Below, piece after piece: positions 1 through 9,461 of a stretch of 64,000 nucleotides of DNA (within the stretch, counting starts at the first letter, position 1; the number at the start of each line of letters is the position of its first letter). The translations under genes were made by a program, and so were the position numbers. The notes below the pieces were generated by a model. It ran no database searches and was not told the origin of the DNA. It was given only the letters and a program-made list of their open reading frames with translations. The DNA comes from Brachypterus glaber (taxonomy: Eukaryota; Arthropoda; Insecta; Coleoptera; Kateretidae). The stretch covers positions 29,707,415 to 29,771,414 of the forward strand of contig OY294049.1 of the NCBI GenBank assembly GCA_958510825.1. Direction: 5' to 3'.

Positions 1-163
1 NNNNNNNNNNNNNNNNNNNNNNNNNNNNNNNNNNNNNNNNNNNNNNNNNNNNNNNNNNNNNNNNNNNNNNNNNNNNNNNNNNNNNNNNNNNNNNNNNNNN
101 NNNNNNNNNNNNNNNNNNNNNNNNNNNNNNNNNNNNNNNNNNNNNNNNNNNNNNNNNNNNNNN
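1..163. other. Assembly gap (run of N)
   Basis: All bases are N. The window therefore begins at a contig or scaffold gap, and nothing can be said about what lies there. Confidence 0.99.
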
Positions 164-1640
164 GTTAATAAAAAAAAAACAGGTAATTTTAATTAACCAA
201 CAAATTATAAGGTAATTTTTATTAACTAACAAATTATACCATATTAGTCCTACCTTTTGTGTACAAAATCCATTAGTTCCAAGAATCATCCAATACATTT
301 TATTTACATAAACCGAAATTGGACTGCCAAATGTTAAATTTCACATTTTTAACATAATATTTTATTGGTTATTTTTTTACCGACATGATAAAATAACATT
401 AAACACATCATGTCACATTTCTTGGTTTCAACCTGTGGAATACTGGTTCTCATGTTAAACAAAATATGTAGATACCAGATTTATTAAATTTAAAAGTTAT
501 TATTTAACAATTACCTTAACTAAAGTTCTAATAAAATTAAAACATAATTAGCTGATTATATTAAAAAATTAGTTTGTTTTGTTTACCTACATTAAAAACA
601 TCAGATAAAATTATAAAAATATCGATTGCATTGAATAAAAAAACAAGACTTATTATAACTTACCTTCAGAAAAGTTTTTAATTTCGGCGGTTTTAAGTAG
701 AGTAGGTACTATTATTTTGGTGAATTTGCTAAAGTAGGGTAAGTTCGCTATAATCGTACCACCTAAGACATTTTTATATATTTTTTGTAATTGGTTACAT
801 TTTAGAGTTTGCTCTTTAGTTAAAGTATAATTATTGAACATAATTTTTTTTTTGCTAAACTTCATAACATTTATAATCAATTTTGTACATGTTTTGTTAA
901 GGTCTCCAAACAGTACGATTTGGGAACCTTCTTAATAAACTTACCGTAATTATTTATTGTTTGTTTAAATTAAAAAAATAATGCCAAGATAAAAAGGCTT
1001 TTCCATTTACTCATGAGAATTTATTTAATTACGTGTATTACTCATGAATTTAACGGACTTCATGGGTAGTAATTTTTATTTATTTTTAATTGTCATCTAA
1101 CTAGAATAAATTATTAAAATTACAAGTGTCTATGAACCCTGGACGATTTACAAAAATTAATACCGGTACGATTTATAAAACTTCCCTATTTTGCATAAAA
1201 ATAAAAAATATAATATATAAACTAAAAAATATGTATATTTTTTGTTTATATGCTAATTTTACTGATATTAATAATGTATTTACACATAAAACAATTTGGT
1301 AACTGTACTCACTGAAGAGAAATATGCTTAGAAAAACTTGCAGATACATACTGTATGTATCATGCTGTATGTAACATCAGTTTAAGCAATTTTTTTTGAC
1401 CGACCTTATCTATACCTTAAGGTTAATTTACAACGACCAAATTGTGTATGAGGATTATTCTCCAAATTGTGTATAAGGATTATTCTCCAAACTAGCTATT
1501 ATTGAAAGTCATAAGTTGTCTCAAAAATCTTTTCAAAGTTATAGAAATTAAAAAGTACGATTTGCCGACCGGTACGATATAGAATACCTTCCCCTACATT
1601 ATAAATCTTAGCAATTACTATTAGGCAATTTGGCAGTATG
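164..1640. other. AT-rich sequence without a recognised gene
   Basis: No convincing coding sequence. On the minus strand a 75-codon open frame (880 to 653) runs into a consensus splice-donor-like AG|GTAAGT at 658-664, so a small unknown exon cannot be excluded. The word GTACGAT followed by a short AT-rich stretch and a pyrimidine-rich ACTTCCCTA-like string recurs near 735-765 (reverse strand), 913, 1163, 1554 and 1572, suggesting an old short repeat. Neither observation supports a gene call. Confidence 0.4.
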
Positions 1641-1646
1641 CGCAGT

Positions 1647-1670
1647 GCGAGCGTGCGTGCGAGCGTGCGA

Positions 1671-1705
<35 letters not shown>

Positions 1706-1740
1706 TGTGTGTGTGTGTGTGTGAGTGTGTGTGTGTGTTT
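1647..1740. repeat. Compound microsatellite (GCGA/GCGT)n-(GT)n
   Basis: Alternating purine-pyrimidine tract of GCGAGCGT and GCGT units that passes into GT dinucleotides near 1706. It is a G+C island in very AT-rich surroundings. A minus-strand open frame across it (His-Thr and Ala-Arg-Thr runs) is only the repeat translated. Confidence 0.9.
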
Positions 1741-2624
1741 TGAATATGATTCTTATAATTAGGCTATTTGGATTAAAATAGCGGAGTGCTTTCTTGTGGC
1801 GAAGTAAGTTTTTAGTAAATTCTAGTAAAATACCAACTAGCAACATTGATGTGATACCGACCTCAATACATGGGTCAAACTCAAATTTTTAGTACTTTCT
1901 TGTCCCCACTCTAAAAAAAAGTTATTCAATTTTTTTTTAAGAATCTTACATATTCTAGCACTACTCAATTGGTTTTATTTGAAAACTTAAAATACAGTGT
2001 AATAAATATTTTATGTTGAGAGAAAATATTGGTTTAATAGTAATTTTTATCGAAATTTTGTGTTCCCCAGCAACATTTATATACATATTTATTTTATGTG
2101 TACAAAGTGTTGCATTATATTTATTTCTTTCTATTTATTTTTTAAAAGACACTTGATAGTGTTATTATTTTTTAAACTAAGCAAAGCCTTTGAGTTCCAA
2201 CAAAAAAGTTGGTATCAATAATCAGTTTGGACCAAAAAATTGATGTCCATCTACAAAAACGTAGTCGTTTATTACATTACAATGAAACGTTTTATCACAT
2301 ATGTAATTATGCCCAAATAAACCCTATTTATAAAGTACTTAAATGTTAATGTTACTTTTCTTTTAATAACCCCACTTTTTTATTGGGGAGGAATTTTCGA
2401 AAAAAAAAAGAAGCGTACCTTTTTAAATGTCCATCAGTCCATGGTTACAGTTTTTTTCCAATTTTCAGACTATGGAATTTTAAAATTATTATCTTTTGAT
2501 CTTAAACAATTGGCCTTCGTAATCCAATGTTCTGATAAAATTTTTAGAAAAATAAATGAACATCTAATATTCGCTACTTTAAATTTCCATCTACGTGGTT
2601 AGTCCGTATACATGGAAAATTTGT

Positions 2625-3135
2625 ATTTTTATTTTTTTTGCAATAAGTCGCTTACCACTTAACTTGGAAAAAAATACACCAAAAGAAAGCTTATAAAATT
2701 CTCTGCAAAAAATGTTCCATGCATTTTTACGCTACGGCTAGTACCCTTTGAGGCATAGGCACGAAAAGAGAAAAAATCTGTATATAACCATTTTTTTTTG
2801 CGATAAAACGTTTACAACTTATCGAATGCAAAAAAATATTTCGCTGGATGAAAGCCTATATAATTACCTATAATAAATGTTATATGCATTTTTATGCTAA
2901 TGTTAGGACTGTTTGAGGTGTTCGCACAGAAAAAAAAGTAAGAAAAATACAGTACAAATTCAATTTTTTTGTGATCTCGATAACTACTTAACCCTATGAA
3001 AAAAAGTTGAGAACCAAATAAAAGCTTACCTAATTCTCTACAAAGCATGTCCTCTACATTATTATGCTGCGGCTAGGAATATTTAACGTAGGGCAAGAAA
3101 ACGAAAAAAAATAAGAAAAATACGGTACAGTTTAA
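2625..3135. repeat. Degenerate tandem repeat, three units of about 170 bp
   Basis: Three successive blocks share the same order of words: a start-of-unit run of T, then a string like GCTTATAAAATTCTCT, then GCATTTTTACGCTACGGCTA, then an A-rich end with ACGAAAA or similar. Units start near 2630, 2790 and 2965 and differ by many substitutions, so this is an old satellite-like or element-internal array. No coding function seen. Confidence 0.6.
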
Positions 3136-3259
3136 CTCGCAACTGACCATTTTTTTTGAGGGAAAGTTGATGGGAAATTATTATTCTATTCTATATTTTT
3201 AAGTTGTTTTAAAGCATTTTTGTTAAAATAAATTGCTAAAAAGAAGTAAATTTGATATT

Positions 3260-3475
3260 AACCCTATGTCCTATGAGTGACAGAAGCCCCTGAGCCGGGC
3301 CTGATATTGATTAAAAAAACTTATATAAGATTATTTTATATTTCTAAATTTCAGTTTAATTTAAAAAATAGCAAAAGTTACTGTTTACAGTTAACTTACG
3401 CCTAGGCCCTAGAGCCCTTAAACCGGACCTGATAATCACTAAAAAAGTAATATGATAATTTTATATATCTAAATT
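3260..3475. repeat. Two-unit degenerate direct repeat (GCCGGGCCTGATA type)
   Basis: The string GAGCCGGGCCTGATATTGAT near 3292 returns as a diverged copy (AAACCGGACCTGATAATCAC) near 3420, each followed by a similar AT-rich stretch with TATATAAGAT or ATATGATAAT. Noncoding; origin unknown. Confidence 0.5.
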
Positions 3476-3486
3476 AAAATTTGGAT

Positions 3487-4140
3487 ATACCGACCACAAA
3501 AACCCATAAATACATTTTTTTTTTGTTTAAAAGGTTCTGTCGCCATATTGGATTCGCCATTTTAAATTTTCAATTTTTGACATCAGATTCAGATTTTTTG
3601 ACCCCAAAAACCCTATGTTAAGAAGTTTTGTTAAATTTTGATATTCGAATAAATTTTTTGAAAATTTTAACTTATATCTAGCCAAGTGCTCAAAAGTGGG
3701 TAAAGTTTGCGCCTACTATGAAAATTATATTTCTTATTGCCTAATAAATGTACATGTATATTTTTTTCCTTAGTAAGTTGTAATTTTGACCTTTTTTTCT
3801 GACTTGAAAAGTACTTTTCTGATTTTAACCCACATACACATACAATTTTTTATGTTTAAAAATTTTCGGTCACCATAGTGGATTTGCCATTTTGAATTTG
3901 CAATTTTTGCGACCCAAAACCCTATGCAAATAAGTTTTGTTTAATTTTGACTATAATAATTTTTTTGAAAATTTTAACTTGTATCGAGTGCGCACCACAG
4001 TGCGTAAAGTTTGCGCCTACCATACAAATTGTATTTCTTATTGCCCAATAAATATTTTACATATTTTTTTTCCTAGTAAGTTGTAATTTTGAACTTTTTT
4101 TCTGACCTGAAAGAAGTATAATACTTTTCTGATATTAACC
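3487..4140. repeat. Two-unit tandem repeat of about 330 bp
   Basis: Unit 1 (about 3487-3830) and unit 2 (about 3831-4140) share, in order, a GTCRCCATAKTGGAT word, GCCATTTTRAATTT, AACCCTATG, TTTTTTGAAAATTTTAACTT, GTAAAGTTTGCGCCTAC and a closing CTTTTCTGATWTTAACC. Sequence similarity is obvious by eye but far from perfect. No gene seen. Confidence 0.65.
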
Positions 4141-4427
4141 CATGTACCGAGTGGCCCAACTCTACCCATTGATTTTCTCGAAAACTAAAGAAGATATGTA
4201 TTCTGCAAAAAACACCTTAAATGGGACAACAATATCTATAAAATGTAGCCCAAAATTAAATCCACCCTACACCCCTTCCCACAACTTACCTTCAACTTTA
4301 TTGTTCTCAAATAGCACCACTATACGATTGCTTTAGATAGACTTTCAGCTTACAAATACAATGCTTTGGACTTTTTAAGTTTTTGAAGTAGTTAAAAAGT
4401 TTAAAAACTACCCCCGGATCCCATCTA

Positions 4428-5022
4428 CAGAGCGGTCCAAAAGTCACCCCCCCCCTCTTAACTTTTGAACCAGTTGAGATATCGACTTCAAATTTGGAAC
4501 TTTTAAATAAGACAACTTAAACTATCTTTTAGCATATATTTAATACTTTCAGCTCTTAAAATGTGAGCAGGGGGCATGGGGGCACATTTTTTTAAATGGA
4601 AAGGGGGGTCATGTAATATATCATTTTAAAGCTTATAAAATTCTCCATTTAATTTCATCATAAAAAAATGTTAATTATACTTTTAAACTAATTTTAGTTG
4701 ACATAAATAAAAATTTATAAAAAAAAACTTAAAGAACCGAATGTTTTAGCACAAAAAATTGAAAAAGCAAAACCTTAAAAAACATTTTTAAAAAAATTAA
4801 AAATGTTAGTTTAAATAGAGAATTTTATAAGCTTTAAAATGATGTATGTTCCATTTAAAAAAAAGTCCCCCCATGCCCCCCTGCCCACATTTTCAGAGCT
4901 GAAAATATCAAATATATGCTAAAAGATAGTTTAAGTTGTCTTATTTAAGAGTTCTAAATTTGAAGTCGATATCTCAACTCGTTCAAAAGTTAAAAGGGGG
5001 GGTGACTTTTTTTCACCGCACG
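4428..5022. mobile_element. Foldback MITE, TA-flanked, C-tract type (copy 1)
   Basis: Both ends carry the same inverted sequence: left CAGAGCGGTCCAAAAGTCAC then a C-run, right (read on the minus strand) CGTGCGGTGAAAAAAAGTCA then a C-run. Next come GAGATATCGACTTCAAATTT and TTTTAGCATATATTTRATA on both arms. TA lies outside each end (4426-4427 and 5023-5024), as expected for Tc1/mariner-type target duplication. No open frame. A second copy lies at 34032-34729. Confidence 0.75.
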
Positions 5023-5023
5023 T

Positions 5024-5191
5024 ATTTTTAGGCAGTGATTTTCTCGCAAACTAAAAGAGATAACAAAGTTTTGGGAGGGGATTGAGGGGTAGATTAAAAT
5101 TTTCGTCAGTTTTTTTAGTCTCATTTACACTGGTTTTTGCGAAACTTAATTATCCCTCTTTTAATTTTCGATAAAATCACTGCCTAAATAT
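5024..5191. mobile_element. Small foldback MITE (TTTAGGCAGTGATTTT ends)
   Basis: TTTAGGCAGTGATTTTCTCG near 5028 is matched in reverse complement at about 5165-5186 (TTTAGGCAGTGATTTTATCG on the minus strand), followed on both arms by an AAACTAAAAGAG-like word. The size and lack of coding sequence fit a MITE. Exact ends are uncertain. Confidence 0.5.
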
Positions 5192-5381
5192 AGATGGGAT
5201 CCAGGGGTTGTTTTTAAACTTTTTACCAGTTCTAAAACTCATTTGGACTCATAATTGTATTTGCAAGCTCAAAGCCTATCCAAAGCAACCGAAAAAATAT
5301 TTGAAAAAATTAAGTTGGGGGTGTAGAGTTGGATTTAATTTTGGGCTACTTTATATAGATATTATAACTCGAGAAGTTAAG

Positions 5382-6392
5382 ATGGCGGGCGATGACGGTG
5401 AATCGTCAGAGCTCTCCGAAAATCAACAAGTATTTATGTGTTGTAAAACCAAAAAATGTAAAATAAGTGTGTGCATTAACTGTTATTCAATATTCCATGC
5501 AAGCTGTGCTGAAAGAAGCAAATTTGTGACCGTGGATGACAACAAAATCATATGTTGTGAACCTACAGGAGAGAATCAGCAAAAAAACAGCCACGTAAGT
5601 CAGCTAAATGACAAATTACTACTGGAAATTAAATACTTAAAAGATCTACTAGAAGAAACTAAGGATAAAAACCTAATTCTCAAACAAAATAATCAATTAT
5701 TATTAGAAAGAAACCAAACTTTACTCCTAGAAAATAAAAACGCTATCATTGAACAAAATAACATAAAAAACCAAAAGTCATACAGCAATGTTTTGAACCA
5801 ATCCAGGATCACCAACCTAGAGCAACGTCCATTGCAAATGGCCCGCAATTTTGAAGCCCCGAACGGCAGGGCAGCCAACTTACCTGTCAACGTAATCAAA
5901 AACCCTGCAACCACAACACAAACATTGGAAAGTAACGAAATACTGCGTATTAAGACTCACCAAGCGCAAAATGTTGTTCCTGTGCCCCAAATCAAAGAAA
6001 ACGTACCAAAAGCGACAAATATACATAAATCTGCACCAAAAAAAAGTAAAACCGTCGGGGAATCAAATGATACTGAAAACTTTGCTGTCTGTCCGAAAGT
6101 TTGGTTATATATAAACCGCATTAAAAGGGAAAAAACAGCAGACACCGTTTTAAGCATGATTAAGATGAAAACCGACAAAAAATACCACTCTGAATTTGTC
6201 ATTAAAGAACTACCCACAGATATCAACCAAAATAAATGTTTTATGTTCGGAGCTGACTTCGCACTGAAAGACCAGCTCTATAATAAATCCTTTTGGCCTA
6301 GAGGCGTAGGTTTTAAACGTTTCGACTTCCGTAAGCATGAAGCCAACAAGGAAAATTTTCAGAAACATTCATTGCCAACAACAACTCCTTAA
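5382..6392 (+). CDS. LINE 1 ORF1 protein, PHD-like zinc finger and coiled coil
   Basis: ATG at 5382 has a purine at -3 and GCG after it; an in-frame upstream ATG at 5208 lies in the neighbouring repeat and is rejected. About 336 residues. Residues about 16-55 carry a Cys/His pattern (CC.TKKCK, C.NCY, FHASCAE, ICCE) like the PHD-type fingers of some insect LINE ORF1s. A Leu/Glu/Asn-rich stretch follows (residues about 75-125), likely coiled coil, then a basic linker and a conserved-looking C-terminal block with KVWLYINRI and FWPRGVGFKRF. Expected role is RNA binding and RNP formation (family knowledge). The last ten codons seem to be in the wrong frame: see the finding on the ORF1/ORF2 junction. 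Confidence 0.7.
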   Translation: MAGDDGESSELSENQQVFMCCKTKKCKISVCINCYSIFHASCAERSKFVTVDDNKIICCEPTGENQQKNSHVSQLNDKLLLEIKYLKDLLEETKDKNLILKQNNQLLLERNQTLLLENKNAIIEQNNIKNQKSYSNVLNQSRITNLEQRPLQMARNFEAPNGRAANLPVNVIKNPATTTQTLESNEILRIKTHQAQNVVPVPQIKENVPKATNIHKSAPKKSKTVGESNDTENFAVCPKVWLYINRIKREKTADTVLSMIKMKTDKKYHSEFVIKELPTDINQNKCFMFGADFALKDQLYNKSFWPRGVGFKRFDFRKHEANKENFQKHSLPTTTP

Positions 6393-6394
6393 TT

Positions 6395-9181
6395 GTGTTC
6401 CACCTAAACATACAATGCTTACGGAACAAGCTACATATATTAGAAGACCAGCTACAAAATAATATCCAGTTGGAAAACGGCTTTATTTGTTTTAGTGAAC
6501 ACTGGCTAGTTAACAGTGAATTTGATTATATAAACATTACTGGTTACACCCTTGTAGGTAGCTATTCAAGAACAATTAACACTCGAGGTGGGGTATGTAT
6601 TTTCTCTACCAATCAATTAGCTCAATATTGTACTGTTAGGAATGACCTCATGAAACTGTCAGTGGAACTTCATTGTGAAGTTTGTGCTGTAGAATATAAT
6701 AGACCAAAAACTAGTTTACTTATAATAACAATATACAGATCCTCATCCATAAATAATTTGGATACATATTTTCAAACTTTAAATAAACTTTTAAATAAGA
6801 TTTCTTCATTTAGGGGCGACATACTAATAAATGGGGATTTTAATATTCACTTTAACATAAAAAATAGTAACACCACTAAAATGCTAGACATTATGCAGTC
6901 ATTTAACCTCCATCAAACAATAACGGATCCAACCAGACGCCTGGCATGCATTGACAACATATTTACTAATCTGCCCAAAAACTATTATTCCACTAATGTG
7001 CTATGTCTTAATATTTCAGATCACAATAGTGTAATAATTAAAGTTAAACAAACTAAAGTCCCAAAAAAAAGGATCGTCTCTAGGCCCATAACTGAAGCAG
7101 GATTAAAAAGTTTACATACACTGGTCAACAACATTGACTGGACTTTTATATCAGAAACAAACAAAAACCCAGACACTAAATTTGATGTTTTTCTGAAAAA
7201 AATCACAAATGCTCTGCAAACTGCCTTCCCAGAAAAAACAAAGTATATTATAGAAGCTCAAAAAAAGCCAATTGTAAACTGGTTCAACAATAACATCAGA
7301 AACATGCGAGAAAGGCTTAGGTTTATGTATGAAGTATCCAAATATGAAAATAACCCCGAAATTACTAACATTACAAACATGTATAGAAAAAAATATAAAG
7401 AAGCTATACTTCAGGCAAAAACCAAGGCACACTCAGAATATATTGCCGCTTCTGACAATCCTCAGAAGGCAGTTTGGAGAGTAATAAACAGCAACAAACC
7501 TTGTAAAATTAAACAGCAAACCACAAAAATATTACCAGATGAGTTTAACAACTTCTTTGCAAATATTCCTGTTTCACTGCGGTCTAAAATACCTCAGTCA
7601 AACAAAAACTTTAGAGAATATTTAAAAAGCCCAATAAATAATTCGGAAAAACTCAAATTTAGTTTCCAAAATTTGTCTAGTAACGAGATTGAGGACATAA
7701 TAAAAGACTTAAAAAACAGTTCAACTATTGATTACTATGGTATAAATGTTAAAATAATTAAATCTATTTCCAAACTAATTTCATTACCGCTATCAATATT
7801 GTACAATGAATGTATAAGTTCTGGTATATATCCTCAATCCCTAAAAGTAACAAAAATCGTCCCAATTCATAAAAAAGGACCTAAAGACGATCCTTCAAAC
7901 TATAGGCCGATCTCTATCACGCCTCTGTTCTCAAAAATATTCGAGAAGGCACTTAAGAAGCAAATCGTGGGATTCTTTGAACTGAATAATCTGTTTAATA
8001 CGTCCCAGTTCGGCTTCAGACATGGAAGATCTACTGCAGATGCAATAAATGAGTTTCTTGATGCCATAACTGAGGGATTCGACTCGGGATTATACACGGG
8101 TTCAATTTGGTGCGACCTGTCAAAGGCATTTGACTGCGTTGACCCAGAGATTTTGTCACAGAAGTTGAGTTTTTACGGTTTCTCTAAAGAAAGTATCGAT
8201 CTAATAGTATCATTCATGTTCAGCCGCGAGCAAATAGTGTCATCAAATGGTAATCAGTCAGAACCCCTCTTTACTTTTATAGGCGTCGCCCAAGGGTCGG
8301 TGTTCGGCCCTACACTTTTTTTAATTTATATTAACGATATAAAGAGCTGTTCTCCTGACACTGATTTTGTTTTGTTCGCGGATGACACGAATATGCGCAA
8401 AAAAAGTAAATACTTGTCTTCTCTGCTAGATGACCTGAAACAAGCGCAGTTAGATGCCAGCGACTGGTTTGCTGCAAATAAACTAAACCTAAATGAATCC
8501 AAAACCGAAGTTATGGTATTCACTCTTAGAGACTGCGGTGACTTTGCAAATCCCGAGTCCGTTCGCTTCTTGGGTGTCCATATCGATAACGGCTTACTTT
8601 GGGAAAAACATACCAACTTTGTGGCCAGTAACTTGGTGAAAAGCATATATGCATTAAGGAGTTTGGCTGGAGTAGTTACCCCAGATGTACTGAAAACTGT
8701 ATATTACGCTAGCATTCATAGTAGACTTAGCTACGCTCTTATAGCCTGGGGGCATGCCACTTCTGTTGATAGAATCTTCGGACTTCAACGTCGATCAATC
8801 AGAATCCTTAATAAATTAGAATATAGGGAAGATTGCACCCAGAGCTTTAGCGATCTTAAAATCCTTACACTACCGTCCATGTATATGTTGGAGTGTCTCC
8901 TTTATGTGAAGAAAAATTATAATCGTTATTCTTTACACAAAAACATTCACACCTATCCTACCCGTCAGAATGATGATATCTACTTAGATTTCCATCGTAT
9001 TGACAGGTCTAAAAATGGCACAAACTATTATGGCCCTCTTGCCTATAATCAGCTACCTACAGGGGTAAAAACCCTACCCCTTAAACAATTTAAGCTACAT
9101 ATAAAAAACTTTTTCATAGAAAACTGTTTCTACTCCATCTGTGATATAATTAATAATCTTAAACATATTGATGTTATTTAA
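6395..9181 (+). CDS. LINE 1 ORF2: AP-type endonuclease and reverse transcriptase
   Basis: About 928 codons to TAA at 9179-9181. There is no ATG at the start; the frame is open upstream and the conserved endonuclease opening (FHLNIQCLRNK) begins at 6398. Endonuclease motifs: FSEHW, GDFNIHF and SDHNSV. RT motifs: NYRPISITPLFSKIFEK, FRHGRST, CDLSKAFDCVD, GVAQGSVFGPTLFLIYIND, and FADD at 8375-8386, then a thumb-like C-terminal region ending in a YNQLP-containing block. It would nick target DNA and prime cDNA synthesis on it. The ORF is uninterrupted, so the copy looks young; a missing start and a frame change from ORF1 are the only visible defects. Confidence 0.85.
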   Translation: MFHLNIQCLRNKLHILEDQLQNNIQLENGFICFSEHWLVNSEFDYINITGYTLVGSYSRTINTRGGVCIFSTNQLAQYCTVRNDLMKLSVELHCEVCAVEYNRPKTSLLIITIYRSSSINNLDTYFQTLNKLLNKISSFRGDILINGDFNIHFNIKNSNTTKMLDIMQSFNLHQTITDPTRRLACIDNIFTNLPKNYYSTNVLCLNISDHNSVIIKVKQTKVPKKRIVSRPITEAGLKSLHTLVNNIDWTFISETNKNPDTKFDVFLKKITNALQTAFPEKTKYIIEAQKKPIVNWFNNNIRNMRERLRFMYEVSKYENNPEITNITNMYRKKYKEAILQAKTKAHSEYIAASDNPQKAVWRVINSNKPCKIKQQTTKILPDEFNNFFANIPVSLRSKIPQSNKNFREYLKSPINNSEKLKFSFQNLSSNEIEDIIKDLKNSSTIDYYGINVKIIKSISKLISLPLSILYNECISSGIYPQSLKVTKIVPIHKKGPKDDPSNYRPISITPLFSKIFEKALKKQIVGFFELNNLFNTSQFGFRHGRSTADAINEFLDAITEGFDSGLYTGSIWCDLSKAFDCVDPEILSQKLSFYGFSKESIDLIVSFMFSREQIVSSNGNQSEPLFTFIGVAQGSVFGPTLFLIYINDIKSCSPDTDFVLFADDTNMRKKSKYLSSLLDDLKQAQLDASDWFAANKLNLNESKTEVMVFTLRDCGDFANPESVRFLGVHIDNGLLWEKHTNFVASNLVKSIYALRSLAGVVTPDVLKTVYYASIHSRLSYALIAWGHATSVDRIFGLQRRSIRILNKLEYREDCTQSFSDLKILTLPSMYMLECLLYVKKNYNRYSLHKNIHTYPTRQNDDIYLDFHRIDRSKNGTNYYGPLAYNQLPTGVKTLPLKQFKLHIKNFFIENCFYSICDIINNLKHIDVI

Positions 9182-9267
9182 ATGTGATTTATTTATTTTT
9201 TAAATGTATTTTTTGTATGACAATTGTAAGGCCTTATTAACATGAATAAACAACTAAACAACTAAAC

Positions 9268-9461
9268 TGGTGTTTGCAGAAATTTATTATCGGGAAAACC
9301 GGTGCCAAATATAGTTAAAATCAGGGGGTTGTTTTTAAATGTTTTTTACCACTTTTAAAACTTAAAAATAGCAAGTATAATACAACGTTGTATTTGCAAA
9401 CTCAAGGTCTATCCAAAACAACCAAAAAAATATAGGGGTGCTATTTAAAAAAATAAAGTTA
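9268..9461. repeat. Half-copy of the 4.2-5.4 kb palindrome repeat
   Basis: GGTGTTTGCAGAAATTTATT, then CAGGGGGTTGTTTTTAAA, TTGTATTTGCAAACTCAAGG and CTATCCAAAACAACCAAAAA repeat the words of 5190-5300 with divergence. It continues the host repeat on the far side of LINE 1, supporting insertion of the LINE into this repeat. Confidence 0.55.

Larger units (their letters stand above)
4242..5366. repeat. Composite palindrome around nested foldback elements
   Basis: The left arm (about 4242-4427) is the reverse complement of the right arm (about 5186-5366): both contain GGATTTAATTTTGGGCTAC, a TTGTATTTG.AAGCT word, GTTTTTAAACTTTTTA and TAGATGGGATCC in the same order on opposite strands. Between them sit two smaller foldbacks (4428-5022 and about 5024-5191). 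LINE 1 begins directly after the right arm, and a related half-copy resumes after the LINE at about 9268, so LINE 1 seems to have inserted into this repeat. Confidence 0.6.
5367..9267 (+). mobile_element. Non-LTR retrotransposon (LINE 1 of this window)
   Basis: A two-ORF endonuclease-type LINE: ORF1 5382-6392, ORF2 to 9181, a short 3' UTR with an AATAAA-like word near 9244 and a tail of ACAACTAA repeats ending near 9267. The host repeat on its left stops near 5366 and a related repeat resumes at about 9268, which defines the approximate ends. The 5' UTR seems only about 15 bp, so slight 5' truncation is possible. Clade not assigned; FADD-type RT plus N-terminal AP-like endonuclease fits the Jockey/CR1 group broadly. 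Confidence 0.75.

Noticed and set aside
1499..1846. Minus-strand frame with His-Thr and Ala-Arg-Thr runs
   Set aside because: Translation of the GT/GCGT microsatellite; no other coding features.
5208..5381. Upstream extension of LINE 1 ORF1 from an ATG at 5208
   Set aside because: That stretch belongs to the repeat found inverted at 4242-4427, so it is flanking DNA, not the LINE protein.
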